Origin: Syntrophales bacterium
GTDB lineage: Bacteria; Desulfobacterota; Syntrophia; Syntrophales; UBA2210
Assembly (NCBI GenBank): GCA_028718565.1
Contig: JAQULO010000008.1
Coordinates: forward strand, 1 to 54,357
Length of the DNA stretch: 54,357 nucleotides
Direction: 5' to 3'
In this document: positions 36,693 to 50,253 of the stretch, piece by piece
How the letters are laid out: the number at the start of each line of letters is the position of its first letter
Position numbering within the stretch: position 1 is the first letter of the stretch
Position numbers and translations under genes: made by a program
The notes under the pieces: generated by a model
What the model saw: the letters and a program-made list of their open reading frames with translations, nothing else
What the model was told of the DNA's origin: nothing
Database searches by the model: none

Positions 36693-38159
36693 TCAATCAA
36701 GGCTCTCCACAAACTCCACCTTCCGGGGAGATTTGTATGAAGAGAGATATTCTCTACAGTGCTTCATGATATCTCTTCTGCTGAGTGAAGCACCCCGTTT
36801 TTTTACGACAAGAGCTCTGACAACTTCTCCTCGCATGAGATCATTCTTTCCGACGACCCGTGCGTCGCTAACGGCCGGGTGCATCCTGAGGATGTTTTCG
36901 ACCTCCGTGGGATATACGTTGAATCCGCTGGTGATGATCATTCGTTTCTTACGCCCTTCAAGAAAGATGTACCCCTCTTCATCTATCCGCGCCAAGTCTC
37001 CGGTGTGGAGCCATCCATTCCGAATGACCTCCGCCGTTGCCTGTCCGTTCCGGTAATATCCCTGCATGACATTGGGACCCCTGATGACGAGTTCTCCCAC
37101 CCCCCCTGTCGGAAGCCGGGAACCCGCCTCATCGAGCACCTGCGCCTCTACATCGGGTATCGGGAGGCCGATGGATCCCGGTTTTTGCAAGCCATCTATC
37201 CTTTCGACCGAGCAGCAGGGGGAGGCCTCCGTCAGACCGTATCCCTGAACCAGCATGACGCCGAACTTCTTTTCGAACAGCGGGATGTATTCCGGCGGCA
37301 TTGCCGAACCACCGGTAATGCAGAATCTCAGGGAACCGACATTATACTTGTCAGCTTCCTCAAACAGCAACATCCCCAGAAATATCCTCGGAACGGCTGC
37401 CACATAGGTGATTTTCTCTTCTTCTATGGCCTTGAAGACGGCTCCAAGATTGAACTGGTCGACCATGACAAGGCTGGCACCCGCCTTCAAGATCATCAGC
37501 ATGTTGGCGACGGACCCGAAGGAATGAAACAGCGGGATGAGACACAGTCCTCTGTCGTCCGGTGTCCCGTTCAAGAGCTCTTCCAGCAGGAGGGATTGTG
37601 AGGAGAGGTTGCGATGGGTAAGAACGGCGCCGAGTGGGGTTCCTGTCAGTCCTGAGGTATAGATCATCACGGCGGGGTCGTCACCGGCAATCTCCGGCAT
37701 TTCGAGTTCGAGATCCTCCCCTTCCAGAGAACCGTTTATGGAGAGGGTGCCCGGGGTGTCGTCGGTCGTTATCAGGTGCTCGAACCGCGGCAGCCTTTCC
37801 CGTATCTCTTCAATCCGCTTTGCCGAGGACGGGGCGGTAACACATGCCTTGGCATCACAGTTGCCGAGGAGATACAGCAACTCATGGGGGGTTGAGGCGG
37901 TGTTGATAGTGACGGCAACCGCTCCAAGCTTCAGGATGGCAAAATAGGATATGATAAATTCCGGTATGTTGGGGAGCATGATTGCAACCTTATCCCCCTT
38001 GGTCACGCCGAGAGCTTTCAATCTGTTGCCGAAGGAGTTTACCCCCCTGTCCAACTCGGAGTAGGAAACACTCGTATCCTCATATATAAGGGCCACCCTG
38101 TCCGGATAGGTGGTGCAGGTATGTTCCAACATCATCCCCAGATTCTGTACCATGCGCAT
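36693..38159 (-). CDS. AMP-dependent fatty acyl-CoA ligase
   Basis: MIYTSGLTGTPLGAVLTHRNL, GYGLTEASPCCSV, WLHTGDLARIDEEGYIFLEGRKKRMIITSGFNVYPTEVE. Confidence 0.9.
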   Translation of the reverse strand: MRMVQNLGMMLEHTCTTYPDRVALIYEDTSVSYSELDRGVNSFGNRLKALGVTKGDKVAIMLPNIPEFIISYFAILKLGAVAVTINTASTPHELLYLLGNCDAKACVTAPSSAKRIEEIRERLPRFEHLITTDDTPGTLSINGSLEGEDLELEMPEIAGDDPAVMIYTSGLTGTPLGAVLTHRNLSSQSLLLEELLNGTPDDRGLCLIPLFHSFGSVANMLMILKAGASLVMVDQFNLGAVFKAIEEEKITYVAAVPRIFLGMLLFEEADKYNVGSLRFCITGGSAMPPEYIPLFEKKFGVMLVQGYGLTEASPCCSVERIDGLQKPGSIGLPIPDVEAQVLDEAGSRLPTGGVGELVIRGPNVMQGYYRNGQATAEVIRNGWLHTGDLARIDEEGYIFLEGRKKRMIITSGFNVYPTEVENILRMHPAVSDARVVGKNDLMRGEVVRALVVKKRGASLSRRDIMKHCREYLSSYKSPRKVEFVESLD

Positions 38160-38292
38160 CTCCCGTAGTGTCTGGCAAGATCAAACAATTTTTCGCACCC
38201 CCCAATATCATAACGAATGCTTTACTGCAACAGAATTGCAAGGATGCCTCTACAGCTGTGGCATGATCATAGCTTCGCGGCGAGTGATTGTC

Positions 38293-38320
38293 TTGACATT
38301 TTGGTGCGGTGTAATATACA
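38293..38320 (+). promoter_or_regulatory. Candidate sigma70-type promoter for folD
   Basis: TTGACA (38293-38298), 16-nt spacer, TATACA (38315-38320). Confidence 0.45.
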
Positions 38321-38374
38321 TGTCAGGCCCGGTGGGGGGGGACAAAGGACCGGAAATCTTTTGTGGGGAGGACC

Positions 38375-39223
38375 ATGGCAGTAATCATTGACGGTACAAA
38401 AGTCTCTCAGGATGTGAGGGATGAGATTAGAAAAGAGGCACTTCGGCTCAAGGCTGATGCGGGGGTTGTCCCGGGACTTGCCGTTATCCTTGTCGGGGAT
38501 GACCCCGCCTCGCATATCTACGTTGCGAGAAAGGAAAAGGCCTGCACCGAGGTTGGTTTCCTCTCCAGAGAGTACAAGTTTCCCGGCGACACGAGAGAAG
38601 CGCAGCTTCTCGATATCATAGCTGAATTGAATGTGGATACGGCAATACACGGAATACTGGTTCAGCTCCCTCTCCCGCAGCACATCAATCCCGATTCGGT
38701 TATCAATGCCATAGACCCGAAAAAAGATGTGGACGGCTTCCACCCACTCAACGTCGGGCGTCTGTTGACGGGCAACCCCTTTCATACCTCCTGCACCCCG
38801 TCGGGTATCCTGGAACTGCTGGATCGCTATGAAATAGATATCCGGGGCAGGGAGGCTGTTATTGTGGGAAGGAGCAACATTGTTGGAAAACCCCTCGCCC
38901 TGCTGCTGTTGGCGAGGCACGCAACGGTCACGGTCTGTCATACGAGAACACGGAATCTTCCGGAAGTTACGAGGAGGGCGGAGATCCTCGTGGCCGCAGC
39001 GGGGAGCCCAGAGATGATAACCGGGGATATGGTAAGAGGAGGAGCGGTCGTGATTGATGTCGGCATAAACCGGCTCCCCGGTGGTAAGCTGGTGGGGGAT
39101 GTCGCCTTTGACCAGGTGGGCGAAAAGGCATCGCACATCACCCCCGTTCCCGGAGGGGTGGGACCGATGACGATCGCGATGCTGCTCAAAAACACGCTGC
39201 ATGCGGCGAACGATCTGACGTAG
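38375..39223 (+). CDS. folD: Bifunctional methylenetetrahydrofolate dehydrogenase/cyclohydrolase
   Basis: GGGGAGGACC-ATG; VQLPLPQHINPDSVINAIDPKKDVDGFHPLNVGRL, VGRSNIVGKPLALLLL, TPVPGGVGPMTIAML. Confidence 0.95.
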   Translation: MAVIIDGTKVSQDVRDEIRKEALRLKADAGVVPGLAVILVGDDPASHIYVARKEKACTEVGFLSREYKFPGDTREAQLLDIIAELNVDTAIHGILVQLPLPQHINPDSVINAIDPKKDVDGFHPLNVGRLLTGNPFHTSCTPSGILELLDRYEIDIRGREAVIVGRSNIVGKPLALLLLARHATVTVCHTRTRNLPEVTRRAEILVAAAGSPEMITGDMVRGGAVVIDVGINRLPGGKLVGDVAFDQVGEKASHITPVPGGVGPMTIAMLLKNTLHAANDLT

Positions 39224-39254
39224 TCAAAGCGTCCGGACCGGTACAGGAGAACCG

Positions 39255-40862
39255 ATGAATTTCGAAATTATTTCAGGTGTCATAGGAGGGCTGGGGCTAT
39301 TCATATTCGGGATGTTCCTCCTGAGCGACTCACTAAAGAGATTGTCCCTGGGGCTCCTGAAGGCGATGCTTGAGAAGGTAACAAAGGGGAGGCTCAAGGC
39401 GACGGTGATGGGGATGGTTGTCACCGCGATCATACAGAGTTCGAGCGCGACCTCGGTTATAGTCATAGGCTTCCTCAATGCCGGATTTATCCCGTTGGTG
39501 GGGGCTATTGCGATCATGATCGGCGCCAATGTGGGGACCACGGTTACCGCACAGCTTATCGCATTCAAGTTCACGGCGGTAGCGCCCATATTCGTGTTCA
39601 CCGGTGTCGTGACCTCCCTTGCTGCAAAAAAGGACAAACACAAGAACAAGGGACGAGCACTGTTGGGATTCGGCCTCTTGTTTCTGGGGCTCGCAATGAT
39701 GAGCTCCGCGGTCAAACCCCTGGCGGACAATGAGATGATACGAAACGCCTTTGTCAATTTCGGTACCAGTCCTCTCCTCGGGATACTCACGGGGTTGGTA
39801 GTGACCGCCATACTGCAGAGCAGCAGTACAACCACCGGAATGATCATAGCCTTCGCGTCCGTCGGACTCCTGGACCTGACGGCGGCTGTCTACCTGGTCT
39901 TCGGGGTCAATATCGGCACCTGTGCGACCGCGGGTATCGCCAGCATAGGGGGAAATCTTTCCAGCAAGAGGCTTGCCCTCGGGCATACGCTCTTTAACGT
40001 TACAGGAGCCCTGATCATGCTGCCTCTGGTTCCTCTCTATCTGAAATACATCCCCATGACGTCGGGCGACATCGCGAGGCAGATCGCCAATTCCCACACG
40101 GCCTTCAATGTGATAAATACCCTCATTTTTCTGCCAATGGTTCCCCTTTTGGTAAAGCTTCTGAATCGGGTGATTCCCGGAGAGGATTACGAGAAGAAGG
40201 GAACAAAACATCTCGATAAACATCTGCTTATAACTCCCAACCTGGCGATCGATGCGGCCATCAAAGAAATGGTCTCCATGCTGGACCTGTGCCACGAGAT
40301 GTTTGAGAAGGCGGAGCAGTGTATCACAACGTACAGCCACAAGATCAGAAATGAGATTTCTCTCGACGAAGATTCGGTTGACGAGATGCAGAGGAATATT
40401 ACCGAATATCTGGTTCAGACCACCAAGGGAGAGCTGTCCGACAAGGAGCGAAACCTGGTTCCCTCCCTCCTCCACAGCGTCAACGATCTCGAACGGGTAG
40501 GGGATTACTGCGAGAGCCTCGTGAAGCTGGCCCAGCGGGGCTATGAACATAACCTCACCTTTTCCGCTCCTGCGAAGATGGAGCTGGCCAAACTGTTTGA
40601 AAAGGCGCATGCCCTGATGCGGCAGACAAAAAAGGCCCTTGAAAATGATGACCATCAGGCTGCTGCCATCACGCTGAATATCGACAGAGAGACACACGCC
40701 CTGGTGAAACAGTACCGCTCCAACCATGTAGAAAGGCTGGGAAAGGGTGAATGTGTGAGTGATGCCGGTCTTGTCTATTCGGATGTACTGACGGCTATCG
40801 ACAGGTTGAACGACCATCTGTGCAACATCACAAAGGGTATATTGCATATAGGGAAGAGGTAA
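39255..40862 (+). CDS. Na/Pi cotransporter family protein with C-terminal PhoU-like domain
   Basis: GLGLFIFGMFLLSDSLK, IQSSSATSVIVIGFLNAG, LQSSSTTTGMIIAFAS repeats; helical C-terminus. Confidence 0.9.
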   Translation: MNFEIISGVIGGLGLFIFGMFLLSDSLKRLSLGLLKAMLEKVTKGRLKATVMGMVVTAIIQSSSATSVIVIGFLNAGFIPLVGAIAIMIGANVGTTVTAQLIAFKFTAVAPIFVFTGVVTSLAAKKDKHKNKGRALLGFGLLFLGLAMMSSAVKPLADNEMIRNAFVNFGTSPLLGILTGLVVTAILQSSSTTTGMIIAFASVGLLDLTAAVYLVFGVNIGTCATAGIASIGGNLSSKRLALGHTLFNVTGALIMLPLVPLYLKYIPMTSGDIARQIANSHTAFNVINTLIFLPMVPLLVKLLNRVIPGEDYEKKGTKHLDKHLLITPNLAIDAAIKEMVSMLDLCHEMFEKAEQCITTYSHKIRNEISLDEDSVDEMQRNITEYLVQTTKGELSDKERNLVPSLLHSVNDLERVGDYCESLVKLAQRGYEHNLTFSAPAKMELAKLFEKAHALMRQTKKALENDDHQAAAITLNIDRETHALVKQYRSNHVERLGKGECVSDAGLVYSDVLTAIDRLNDHLCNITKGILHIGKR

Positions 40863-40931
40863 CGGCTCAGTTTCACTGTTTAGTTCCTTAGCTTTAAAGT
40901 TCTTGCAAAAATGGCAAGAGAATTAAAAACA

Positions 40932-41010
40932 ATCACGAAACCACGAAAAGAAGGAAAGCACGAAATCAAATTCTGTTTTTCGTGTTTTCGTAACTTCTTG
41001 TTTTCGTGAT
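40932..41010. repeat. Imperfect palindromic ACGAAA/TTCGT-rich intergenic repeat
   Basis: ATCACGAAACCACGAAAAGAAGGAAAGCACGAAA ... TTTTTCGTGTTTTCGTAACTTCTTGTTTTCGTGAT; outer 9 bp perfect. Confidence 0.65.
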
Positions 41011-41085
41011 AAAAATATATTTTATTTGGTTCTATCTTGTCCATGTTGGGAAATTTTTAATCCGAAACGTACAAGGAGGTCTCGC

Positions 41086-41691
41086 ATGCTGGAGAATATA
41101 TTCTGGCTTGGTCATTCAAGCGTGAGGATAGATGGGCAGCAGGTAATCTACATCGATCCCTGGAAACTCAAAGACCCCAAGAAGGCGGACATCATCCTGA
41201 TCAGTCACAGTCATGCTGATCACCTGTCTGCGGAGGATATCGGGAAGATACGGAAGGATGGCACCGTTATCGTTACCACGCAGGATAGCGCCACCGATTT
41301 TTCAAGAGACATCCGGATAGTAAAACCGGGTGACGTGGTACGGGTCGGCGGGATAACGGTTGAGGCCGTGCCTGCATACAATACGGACAATGCCTTTCAT
41401 CCGCGGGAGAACGGATGGCTCGGATTTGTGGTGACGGTTAAGGGGAAGAGGATCTACTACTGCGGTGACACCGATCTGATACCCGAGATGGAGACCATCC
41501 ACGCGGATATCATGCTGGTACCCATAGGCGGAATCTATACGATGAACGCCGAGCAGGCCGCACGCGCGGTCAATATCATACGGCCCGAGGTGGCCATCCC
41601 CGTCCACTACGATGATATTGTCGGCTCCGCAGAGGATGCCCGGCGGTTCAGGGGCTTGTGCGATGTTCCCGTGGCGATAAAAAGTGTGTAA
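41086..41691 (+). CDS. UPF0173-type metallo-beta-lactamase-fold hydrolase
   Basis: AAGGAGGT then ATG at 41086; ISHSHADHLS, YYCGDTDLIPEM, IPVHYDDIVGS. Confidence 0.88.
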   Translation: MLENIFWLGHSSVRIDGQQVIYIDPWKLKDPKKADIILISHSHADHLSAEDIGKIRKDGTVIVTTQDSATDFSRDIRIVKPGDVVRVGGITVEAVPAYNTDNAFHPRENGWLGFVVTVKGKRIYYCGDTDLIPEMETIHADIMLVPIGGIYTMNAEQAARAVNIIRPEVAIPVHYDDIVGSAEDARRFRGLCDVPVAIKSV

Positions 41692-41706
41692 TTCTTCTGA
41701 CGGCCC

Positions 41707-41734
41707 TTGACATGGGTGGATTGATGTTTATCCT
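41707..41734 (+). promoter_or_regulatory. Candidate promoter upstream of groESL
   Basis: TTGACA (41707-41712), 16-nt spacer, TATCCT (41729-41734); no CIRCE inverted repeat seen. Confidence 0.35.
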
Positions 41735-41802
41735 ATGGGATATTGGAGATTCCAACAAGGGTATTTAACTAAAAACAAGTGTAAGGGAGGAGAATACGAA
41801 GG

Positions 41803-42093
41803 ATGAAGATACGACCATTGCATGACAGGATTATTGTTAAGCGCCTCGAAGAAGAGGAGAAGACAAAGGGGGGAATCATTATACCCGATAGCGCCAAGGA
41901 AAAACCGATGGAGGGGAAGGTTATAGCCGTTGGAAACGGAAAGGTGACGGATGACGGCAAGATCCTGACAATGGATGTAAAGGCCGGCGACAAGGTGCTG
42001 TTCAGCAAATATTCCGGAACCGAGGTTAAGATAGACGGCGTTGAGCACCTTATTATGCGTGAGGACGACATACTCGGAATAATTGAAAAATAA
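41803..42093 (+). CDS. groES: Co-chaperonin GroES
   Basis: [46 protein letters not shown]. Confidence 0.97.
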   Translation: MKIRPLHDRIIVKRLEEEEKTKGGIIIPDSAKEKPMEGKVIAVGNGKVTDDGKILTMDVKAGDKVLFSKYSGTEVKIDGVEHLIMREDDILGIIEK

Positions 42094-43770
<1,677 letters not shown>

Positions 43771-43808
43771 CAGGCCGTTCAAAACTGCAACAGTGTTGTG
43801 TGATTCTG

Positions 43809-43845
43809 GAGAGGCCCCTCGCCAAAGGCGAGGGGCCTCTCTTTG
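43809..43845. terminator. Intrinsic terminator after groEL
   Basis: GAGAGGCCCCTCGCC AAA GGCGAGGGGCCTCTC then TTTGT; perfect 15-bp stem. Confidence 0.85.
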
Positions 43846-43862
43846 TGTGATGCTCGAAAAGA

Positions 43863-44489
43863 TCAGATAGCGAGGAGATCCTCGGGTGAATCGATGACGT
43901 AGTCGGCGCCGACCCCTTCGAATCGCTCTTTCGGATGCCACCCCCAGGTTGCGGCAACCGTTTTGATGCCAGCGGCCTGCCCCTCCCTGATGTCGCCGAC
44001 GGTATCTCCCACATAGTATGTCCGATCCCTGAGTACGTGGCACTTCTCCACGGCGTGGTGTATCTTTTTGGTCTTGCTGAGCATGAAGTCGGCACCCAGG
44101 ACGTCATCAAAAATTCCGTCAAACTGGTACCGTGAGAGGAATGTTCGTATAACGGAAGAGATATTGGAGGATATAACAATAAGGGTGTTCCCCTTGGCAA
44201 GGGCACTCATCACAGTCAGAATGCCGTCGAAGGGGAGGATCCTCCCGTAATCTATGCCCGGGGCGGCAGCCATGACGGCGTTGTTGAAGGCCGTCATGTT
44301 TACTCCCCGTGCCCGAAGAGACTCATAGAAATTACCGTCAAAAAGATCAAGAAATTCTTTGCGTGTCGTTATGACGGGGAAGCCTATCTGTTCAAGATGC
44401 CCCTTTACGAGCTCCTCGTAGAGGATCAGCGAGTCCGCGATAACACCGTCAAAGTCGAAGATAAATAGATTTTTCATGTGGGGTTTCAT
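43863..44489 (-). CDS. HAD-superfamily hydrolase (phosphoglycolate phosphatase-like)
   Basis: NLFIFDFDGVIADSL, VISSNISSVIRTFL, TYYVGDTVGDIREGQAAGIKTVAATWGWH. Confidence 0.88.
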   Translation of the reverse strand: MKPHMKNLFIFDFDGVIADSLILYEELVKGHLEQIGFPVITTRKEFLDLFDGNFYESLRARGVNMTAFNNAVMAAAPGIDYGRILPFDGILTVMSALAKGNTLIVISSNISSVIRTFLSRYQFDGIFDDVLGADFMLSKTKKIHHAVEKCHVLRDRTYYVGDTVGDIREGQAAGIKTVAATWGWHPKERFEGVGADYVIDSPEDLLAI

Positions 44490-44497
44490 TATGGGTT

Positions 44498-45573
44498 TTA
44501 TGAGACTTCCGGTCCGGACCGCGGGCGATATGCAGCAGAGTCGCCGAAGATGTCTTTGATCTTTCTGCCGAACGGTTTCGTAATAATCCCCTTTTCTGTG
44601 ATGATAGCGGTGATGTATCTGTTAGGGGTTACGTCAAAGGCAGGATTGCATGCATGGACCCCCTGCGGTGCGGTCTGTGTGCCGTGGAATCCGAGCACCT
44701 CGTCCTCGCTTCTCTCTTCGATGGGGATTCCCCTGCCGGTTCGTGTATAGCGATCTATCGTGGAAAGCGGGGCCGCCACATACAGGGGGACCCTGTTCTC
44801 CATGGCCAGAACGGCGAGGCTGTAGGTCCCAATCTTGTTGGCTGTGTCGCCGTTGGCTGCGATGCGGTCCGCCCCCACCAGGATAAGATTGACCATCCCC
44901 CGCTGCATGAGAGAGCCCGCCATGCTGTCGGTTATAAGCGTGGCGGGAATACCTTCCCTGTGCATCTCCCATGCGGTCAGCCTCGCCCCCTGAAGGAGGG
45001 GTCTGGTTTCGTCCACCATGACATGGAGGCTCTTTCCCTCTTCATGGGCGGCCCGGATGACGCCCAGCGCCGTTCCATAGCCACCGGTTGCGAGCGCCCC
45101 GGCATTGCAGTGCGTCAGTATTGTGTCTCCATCCCGTATCAGGCCCTTCCCATGGTCCCCCATCTGCCGGTTGGCGACGATGTCTTCTTCCAATATCCGC
45201 AGAGCCTCATCCACGAGTGCCCTTCTGACTCTGTCCGCATCTAAATTGGGTCCGGACACGCACTCAAGTTCGAAACGGGACTTCATCCTGTCAATGGCCC
45301 AGAACAGATTGACGGCGGTGGGGCGAGTACGGGCGAAGGCGTCGCAGATCCGGTAGAAATCCTTTTTCAGCTTTTCTTCGGGGGCATTAAGTGTTCCGAG
45401 TGCTATGCCCATCGAGGCCGCTATGCCCACGGCTGGCGCCCCCCGTATGGCCATATCATTGATGGCATCTATGACGTCCTGATATGTACGGCAGGTCAGG
45501 TATCGTTCTTCATGGGGAAGGGCTCGCTGGTCGATCATCACCACAGTGTCCCTTTCCCAAGATATGGTCTTGA

Positions 45574-45577
<4 letters not shown>
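44498..45577 (-). CDS. mtnA: S-methyl-5-thioribose-1-phosphate isomerase
   Basis: [77 protein letters not shown]. Confidence 0.93.
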
Positions 45578-47006
<1,429 letters not shown>

Positions 47007-47007
<1 letters not shown>

Positions 47008-48464
47008 TATAGATCGGGTTTCCTTTTCTCTAGAGCTGAATTTTTCTCGTATGCGGACGGGACCTGAAGCAGTTTTTCCTCCTGAAACTGGCCCGCCATG
47101 AATTGAACTCCAATCGGGAGGCCGCCCTTCGTATACCCGCAAGGGACCGATATTCCGGGAACTCCCGCGAGATTTGTTGAGAGGGTGAATATGTCGTAGA
47201 GATACATCTGGAGGGGATCGTCCATCTTTTCCCCAATACGAAATGCCGGAGTCGGTGTCGTAGGGGTCAGTACGACATCGCACTTCGTGAACGCACGGTC
47301 AAAATCGTCTCTGATCAGGGCCCGCACCTGCGACGCCTTTTTATAGTAGGCATCGTAATATCCGGAGGAAAGAGAGTAGGTGCCTATCATGATCCTCCTC
47401 TTAACCTCCGCTCCGAAACCCGATGATCGGGTTTTCTTGTACATATCCAGGAGACTTTCTCCGTCCGGCGCCCTGAAACCGTATCTGACCCCGTCGAACC
47501 GAGCGAGGTTCGAACTGGCCTCTGAAGGCGCTATGATATAGTAAGTTGCTATGCAGTACTCGGTATGGGGAAGCGATACATCAAGACACCGGGCACCGAG
47601 TCCCTCCAGGGTTTTGATGGCTGTGTCTATGGAGGCCCGGATCTCCGGGTCGACCCCTTCGACAAAGTACTCCTTGGGAATGCCGACGGTCCACCCCTCG
47701 ATATCTCTGGAAAGGCAGGCCCTGTAATCAGGGACCTTCGTGGGAACGGAGGTGGCATCGCTGGTGTCATGGCCGGAGATCGCGTTCATCATAATGGCAC
47801 AGTCTTCCACATCTTTGGTGATAGGCCCTATCTGGTCCAGAGAGGAAGCAAATGCCACCATGCCGAAGCGCGAGACCCTCCCGTAGGTGGGTTTCAGGCC
47901 CACAACTCCGCACAGGGCCGCGGGCTGTCTGATGGAGCCGCCTGTGTCGGTACCCAGGGAGGCCATGCATTCGTCGGCCGCGACCGCAGCGGCTGATCCG
48001 CCGCTTGACCCTCCGGGGATACGCTCCAGATCCCACGGGTTCTTTGTGATCCCGAACCGGGAAGTCTCGGTTGAGGACCCCATGGCGAACTCGTCCATAT
48101 TGGTCTTCCCCACAAAGACTGCCCCGGCGTCCTTCAGTTTCCTGACCACCGTGGCGTCATAGGGGGGGACAAAGTCTTCAAGTATGCGCGATCCGCAGGT
48201 CGTCCTGACTCCTTGTGTACACAAGACATCCTTGATGGCTATGGGTATACCGGTTAGCGGCCCTCCGGTTCCCGCCCGTATCAGCTTGTCCGCCGCACAG
48301 GCCTGCTGGGTGGCAGCCTCCTCCGTCAGGGTGATATATGCGTGCACACGCTCTTCTAGGGATGCTATCCGCCGGTACACGGACTCGGTGACTTCAGCGG
48401 ATGTAAGACTTCCATCTCTGAGCCGTTCCTGTAGTTCATGAATAGTTAACCGATTCGGTTCCAT
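47007..48464 (-). CDS. gatA: Aspartyl/glutamyl-tRNA amidotransferase subunit A
   Basis: [58 protein letters not shown]. Confidence 0.96.
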
Positions 48465-48539
48465 GCCTCTCTAATCCAGCCTCAATCCGGGAATAGATTC
48501 CCTCAAAACAGGACGCTGCCCCTAAGGCCCGCCCTCTGG

Positions 48540-48827
48540 TTATTCTATAATCTTGGGAACGCCGAAGAACCCCATCTCCCCTTCCGGGGCATTGGCGAGA
48601 GCCATCTCCACCCCGATAGATTTCTTCTCCGCATCCTCCCTGAAGACATTACCCAGAGAGATGGCGTGAGTCATCGGCTCAGTCCCCTCAGTATCCACTC
48701 CATTCAATATGTCCATGTACATCAGTATGTTGTTGAGCTGCGAGGTGAGTGTGCCCTTTTCATCCTCACTGAGTTCAAGGCGGGCAAGATGGGCGACATA
48801 CCCCACTTCCTGCGTTGTTATCTTCAT
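48540..48827 (-). CDS. gatC: Aspartyl/glutamyl-tRNA amidotransferase subunit C
   Basis: MKITTQEVGYVAHLARLELSEDEKGTLTSQLNNILMYMDILNGVDTEGTEPM. Confidence 0.93.
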   Translation of the reverse strand: MKITTQEVGYVAHLARLELSEDEKGTLTSQLNNILMYMDILNGVDTEGTEPMTHAISLGNVFREDAEKKSIGVEMALANAPEGEMGFFGVPKIIE

Positions 48828-48926
48828 CGCGTTACCCCTCCTGGTTGGTGGGTTCATCCACATAAATGAGGTAAATCCCCTATCACAGAACCGTGCAAGT
48901 TGCAAACCGTTGAATCTGATTTCTGA

Positions 48927-48956
48927 TTGACAAAGATTCAGTCAGTAAGATACTAT
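48927..48956 (+). promoter_or_regulatory. Candidate sigma70-type promoter for the tat genes
   Basis: TTGACA (48927-48932), 18-nt spacer, TACTAT (48951-48956), short leader to ATG 48988. Confidence 0.45.
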
Positions 48957-48987
48957 GATCGCAGTTTTACGGGAAGATGGTGATGGT

Positions 48988-49275
48988 ATGTTTGGCATTG
49001 GAATGCCGGAATTGATAGTTATACTTGTTGTCGCCCTGCTTGTCATCGGGCCGAAAAAACTGCCTGACCTGGCAAAGTCTCTCGGCAAAGGGCTTGCGGA
49101 GTTCCGCCGTGCCACCGATGATGTAAAGGAAAGCCTCAATGTAGAGCAGATAAAAGATGAAGCGAGCGATCTCAAGGATTCGGTCCTCTATGGGGAAAAA
49201 AAGAAAAGACCTGAAGACGGTGGTCCGAAGGTGAAAGAAGAGACCCCGGAGCCGGTGGATAGAGATTCGCACTAA
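48988..49275 (+). CDS. tatA: Twin-arginine translocase TatA/TatB-family protein
   Basis: MFGIGMPELIVILVVALLVIGPKKLPDLAKSLGKGLAEFRRATDDVKESL. Confidence 0.88.
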   Translation: MFGIGMPELIVILVVALLVIGPKKLPDLAKSLGKGLAEFRRATDDVKESLNVEQIKDEASDLKDSVLYGEKKKRPEDGGPKVKEETPEPVDRDSH

Positions 49276-49473
49276 TCCACGGTGATTCAATTTTTCCTTT
49301 ATTCCTGTGAACGCATGTAGTCACCTTCCATCCTTTCGCTACATTCATGCCTGATTTCCCGGGGGCTAGCTATGCTTGACGTTTTTATAGTTTTTCCCAA
49401 AAACAGCTGGAGTAGCTCCGACGAGACGTTGTACGGATATATCAGCCATGAAGCTATAGTGTGAGCTCAAGTT

Positions 49474-50253
49474 ATGACCGATCCAACAGATGAAAAAATG
49501 CCCTTTACGCTCCACCTTGAAGAGTTGAAGACCAGGCTGACGCGTGTGCTGATTGCGATCGCAGTGGGGTTCGTTGTATGCTACCTCTTCAAGGAAAAAC
49601 TGTTCTGGGCCTTGACACGTCCCCTCGCCGCTGTGCTTCCTGACAACGGTTCAATGATATTCACCAGTCTTCCGGAGGCATTTTTTACCTATCTCAAGGT
49701 ATCCTTTCTGGCGTCTATTTTTCTTGTCAGCCCCTACATTCTCTACCAGATATGGAAATTCGTGTCACCGGGTCTCTTTTCATCCGAAAAGAAACAGGTC
49801 GCACCCTTCGTCATTTTTTCAACCATATTTTTTTTAGGGGGATCCCTTTTCGCGTATTACATTGTCTTTCCGTTCGGTTTTAAATTCTTTGTCGGTTTCG
49901 GGAATGATTTCATACGCCCCATGCTCTCGCTGAGGGAGTATCTCTCCTTCTCCATGAAGCTGCTTATCGCGTTTGGGGTTATATTTGAACTCCCCATCTT
50001 TATGCTATTTCTGGCGAGGATAGGGGTAGTAAACTCAGAATTTCTGAAAAAAGAAAGAAAGTATGCGATCCTCCTCATCTTCATTGTCGCCGCAATTCTC
50101 ACTCCTCCGGATGCTGTGACACAGGTGCTGATGGCACTGCCGCTGATGCTCCTGTATGAAATCAGTGTCTGGGTGGTAAAGGCAGGGGAGAAGAAACGCG
50201 CCCTCAAAGAAGATGATGAGGGAAACGATAAGGAAGCTGAGAAAAATGAATGA
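49474..50253 (+). CDS. tatC: Twin-arginine translocase subunit TatC
   Basis: EEKMPFTLHLEELKTRL-like start, FVSPGLFSSEKKQVAPFVIFSTIFFLGGSLFAYYIVFPFGFKFF, LTPPDAVTQVLMALPLMLLYEISV. Confidence 0.95.
   Translation: MTDPTDEKMPFTLHLEELKTRLTRVLIAIAVGFVVCYLFKEKLFWALTRPLAAVLPDNGSMIFTSLPEAFFTYLKVSFLASIFLVSPYILYQIWKFVSPGLFSSEKKQVAPFVIFSTIFFLGGSLFAYYIVFPFGFKFFVGFGNDFIRPMLSLREYLSFSMKLLIAFGVIFELPIFMLFLARIGVVNSEFLKKERKYAILLIFIVAAILTPPDAVTQVLMALPLMLLYEISVWVVKAGEKKRALKEDDEGNDKEAEKNE

Noticed and set aside
39333-40847. 504-aa minus-strand ORF opposite the Na/Pi cotransporter
   Set aside because: Low-complexity, Gln/Arg/Gly-rich shadow of a well-supported coding gene
41692-41803. CIRCE (HrcA) operator upstream of groES
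   Set aside because: No TTAGCACTC-N9-GAGTGCTAA-like inverted repeat could be found
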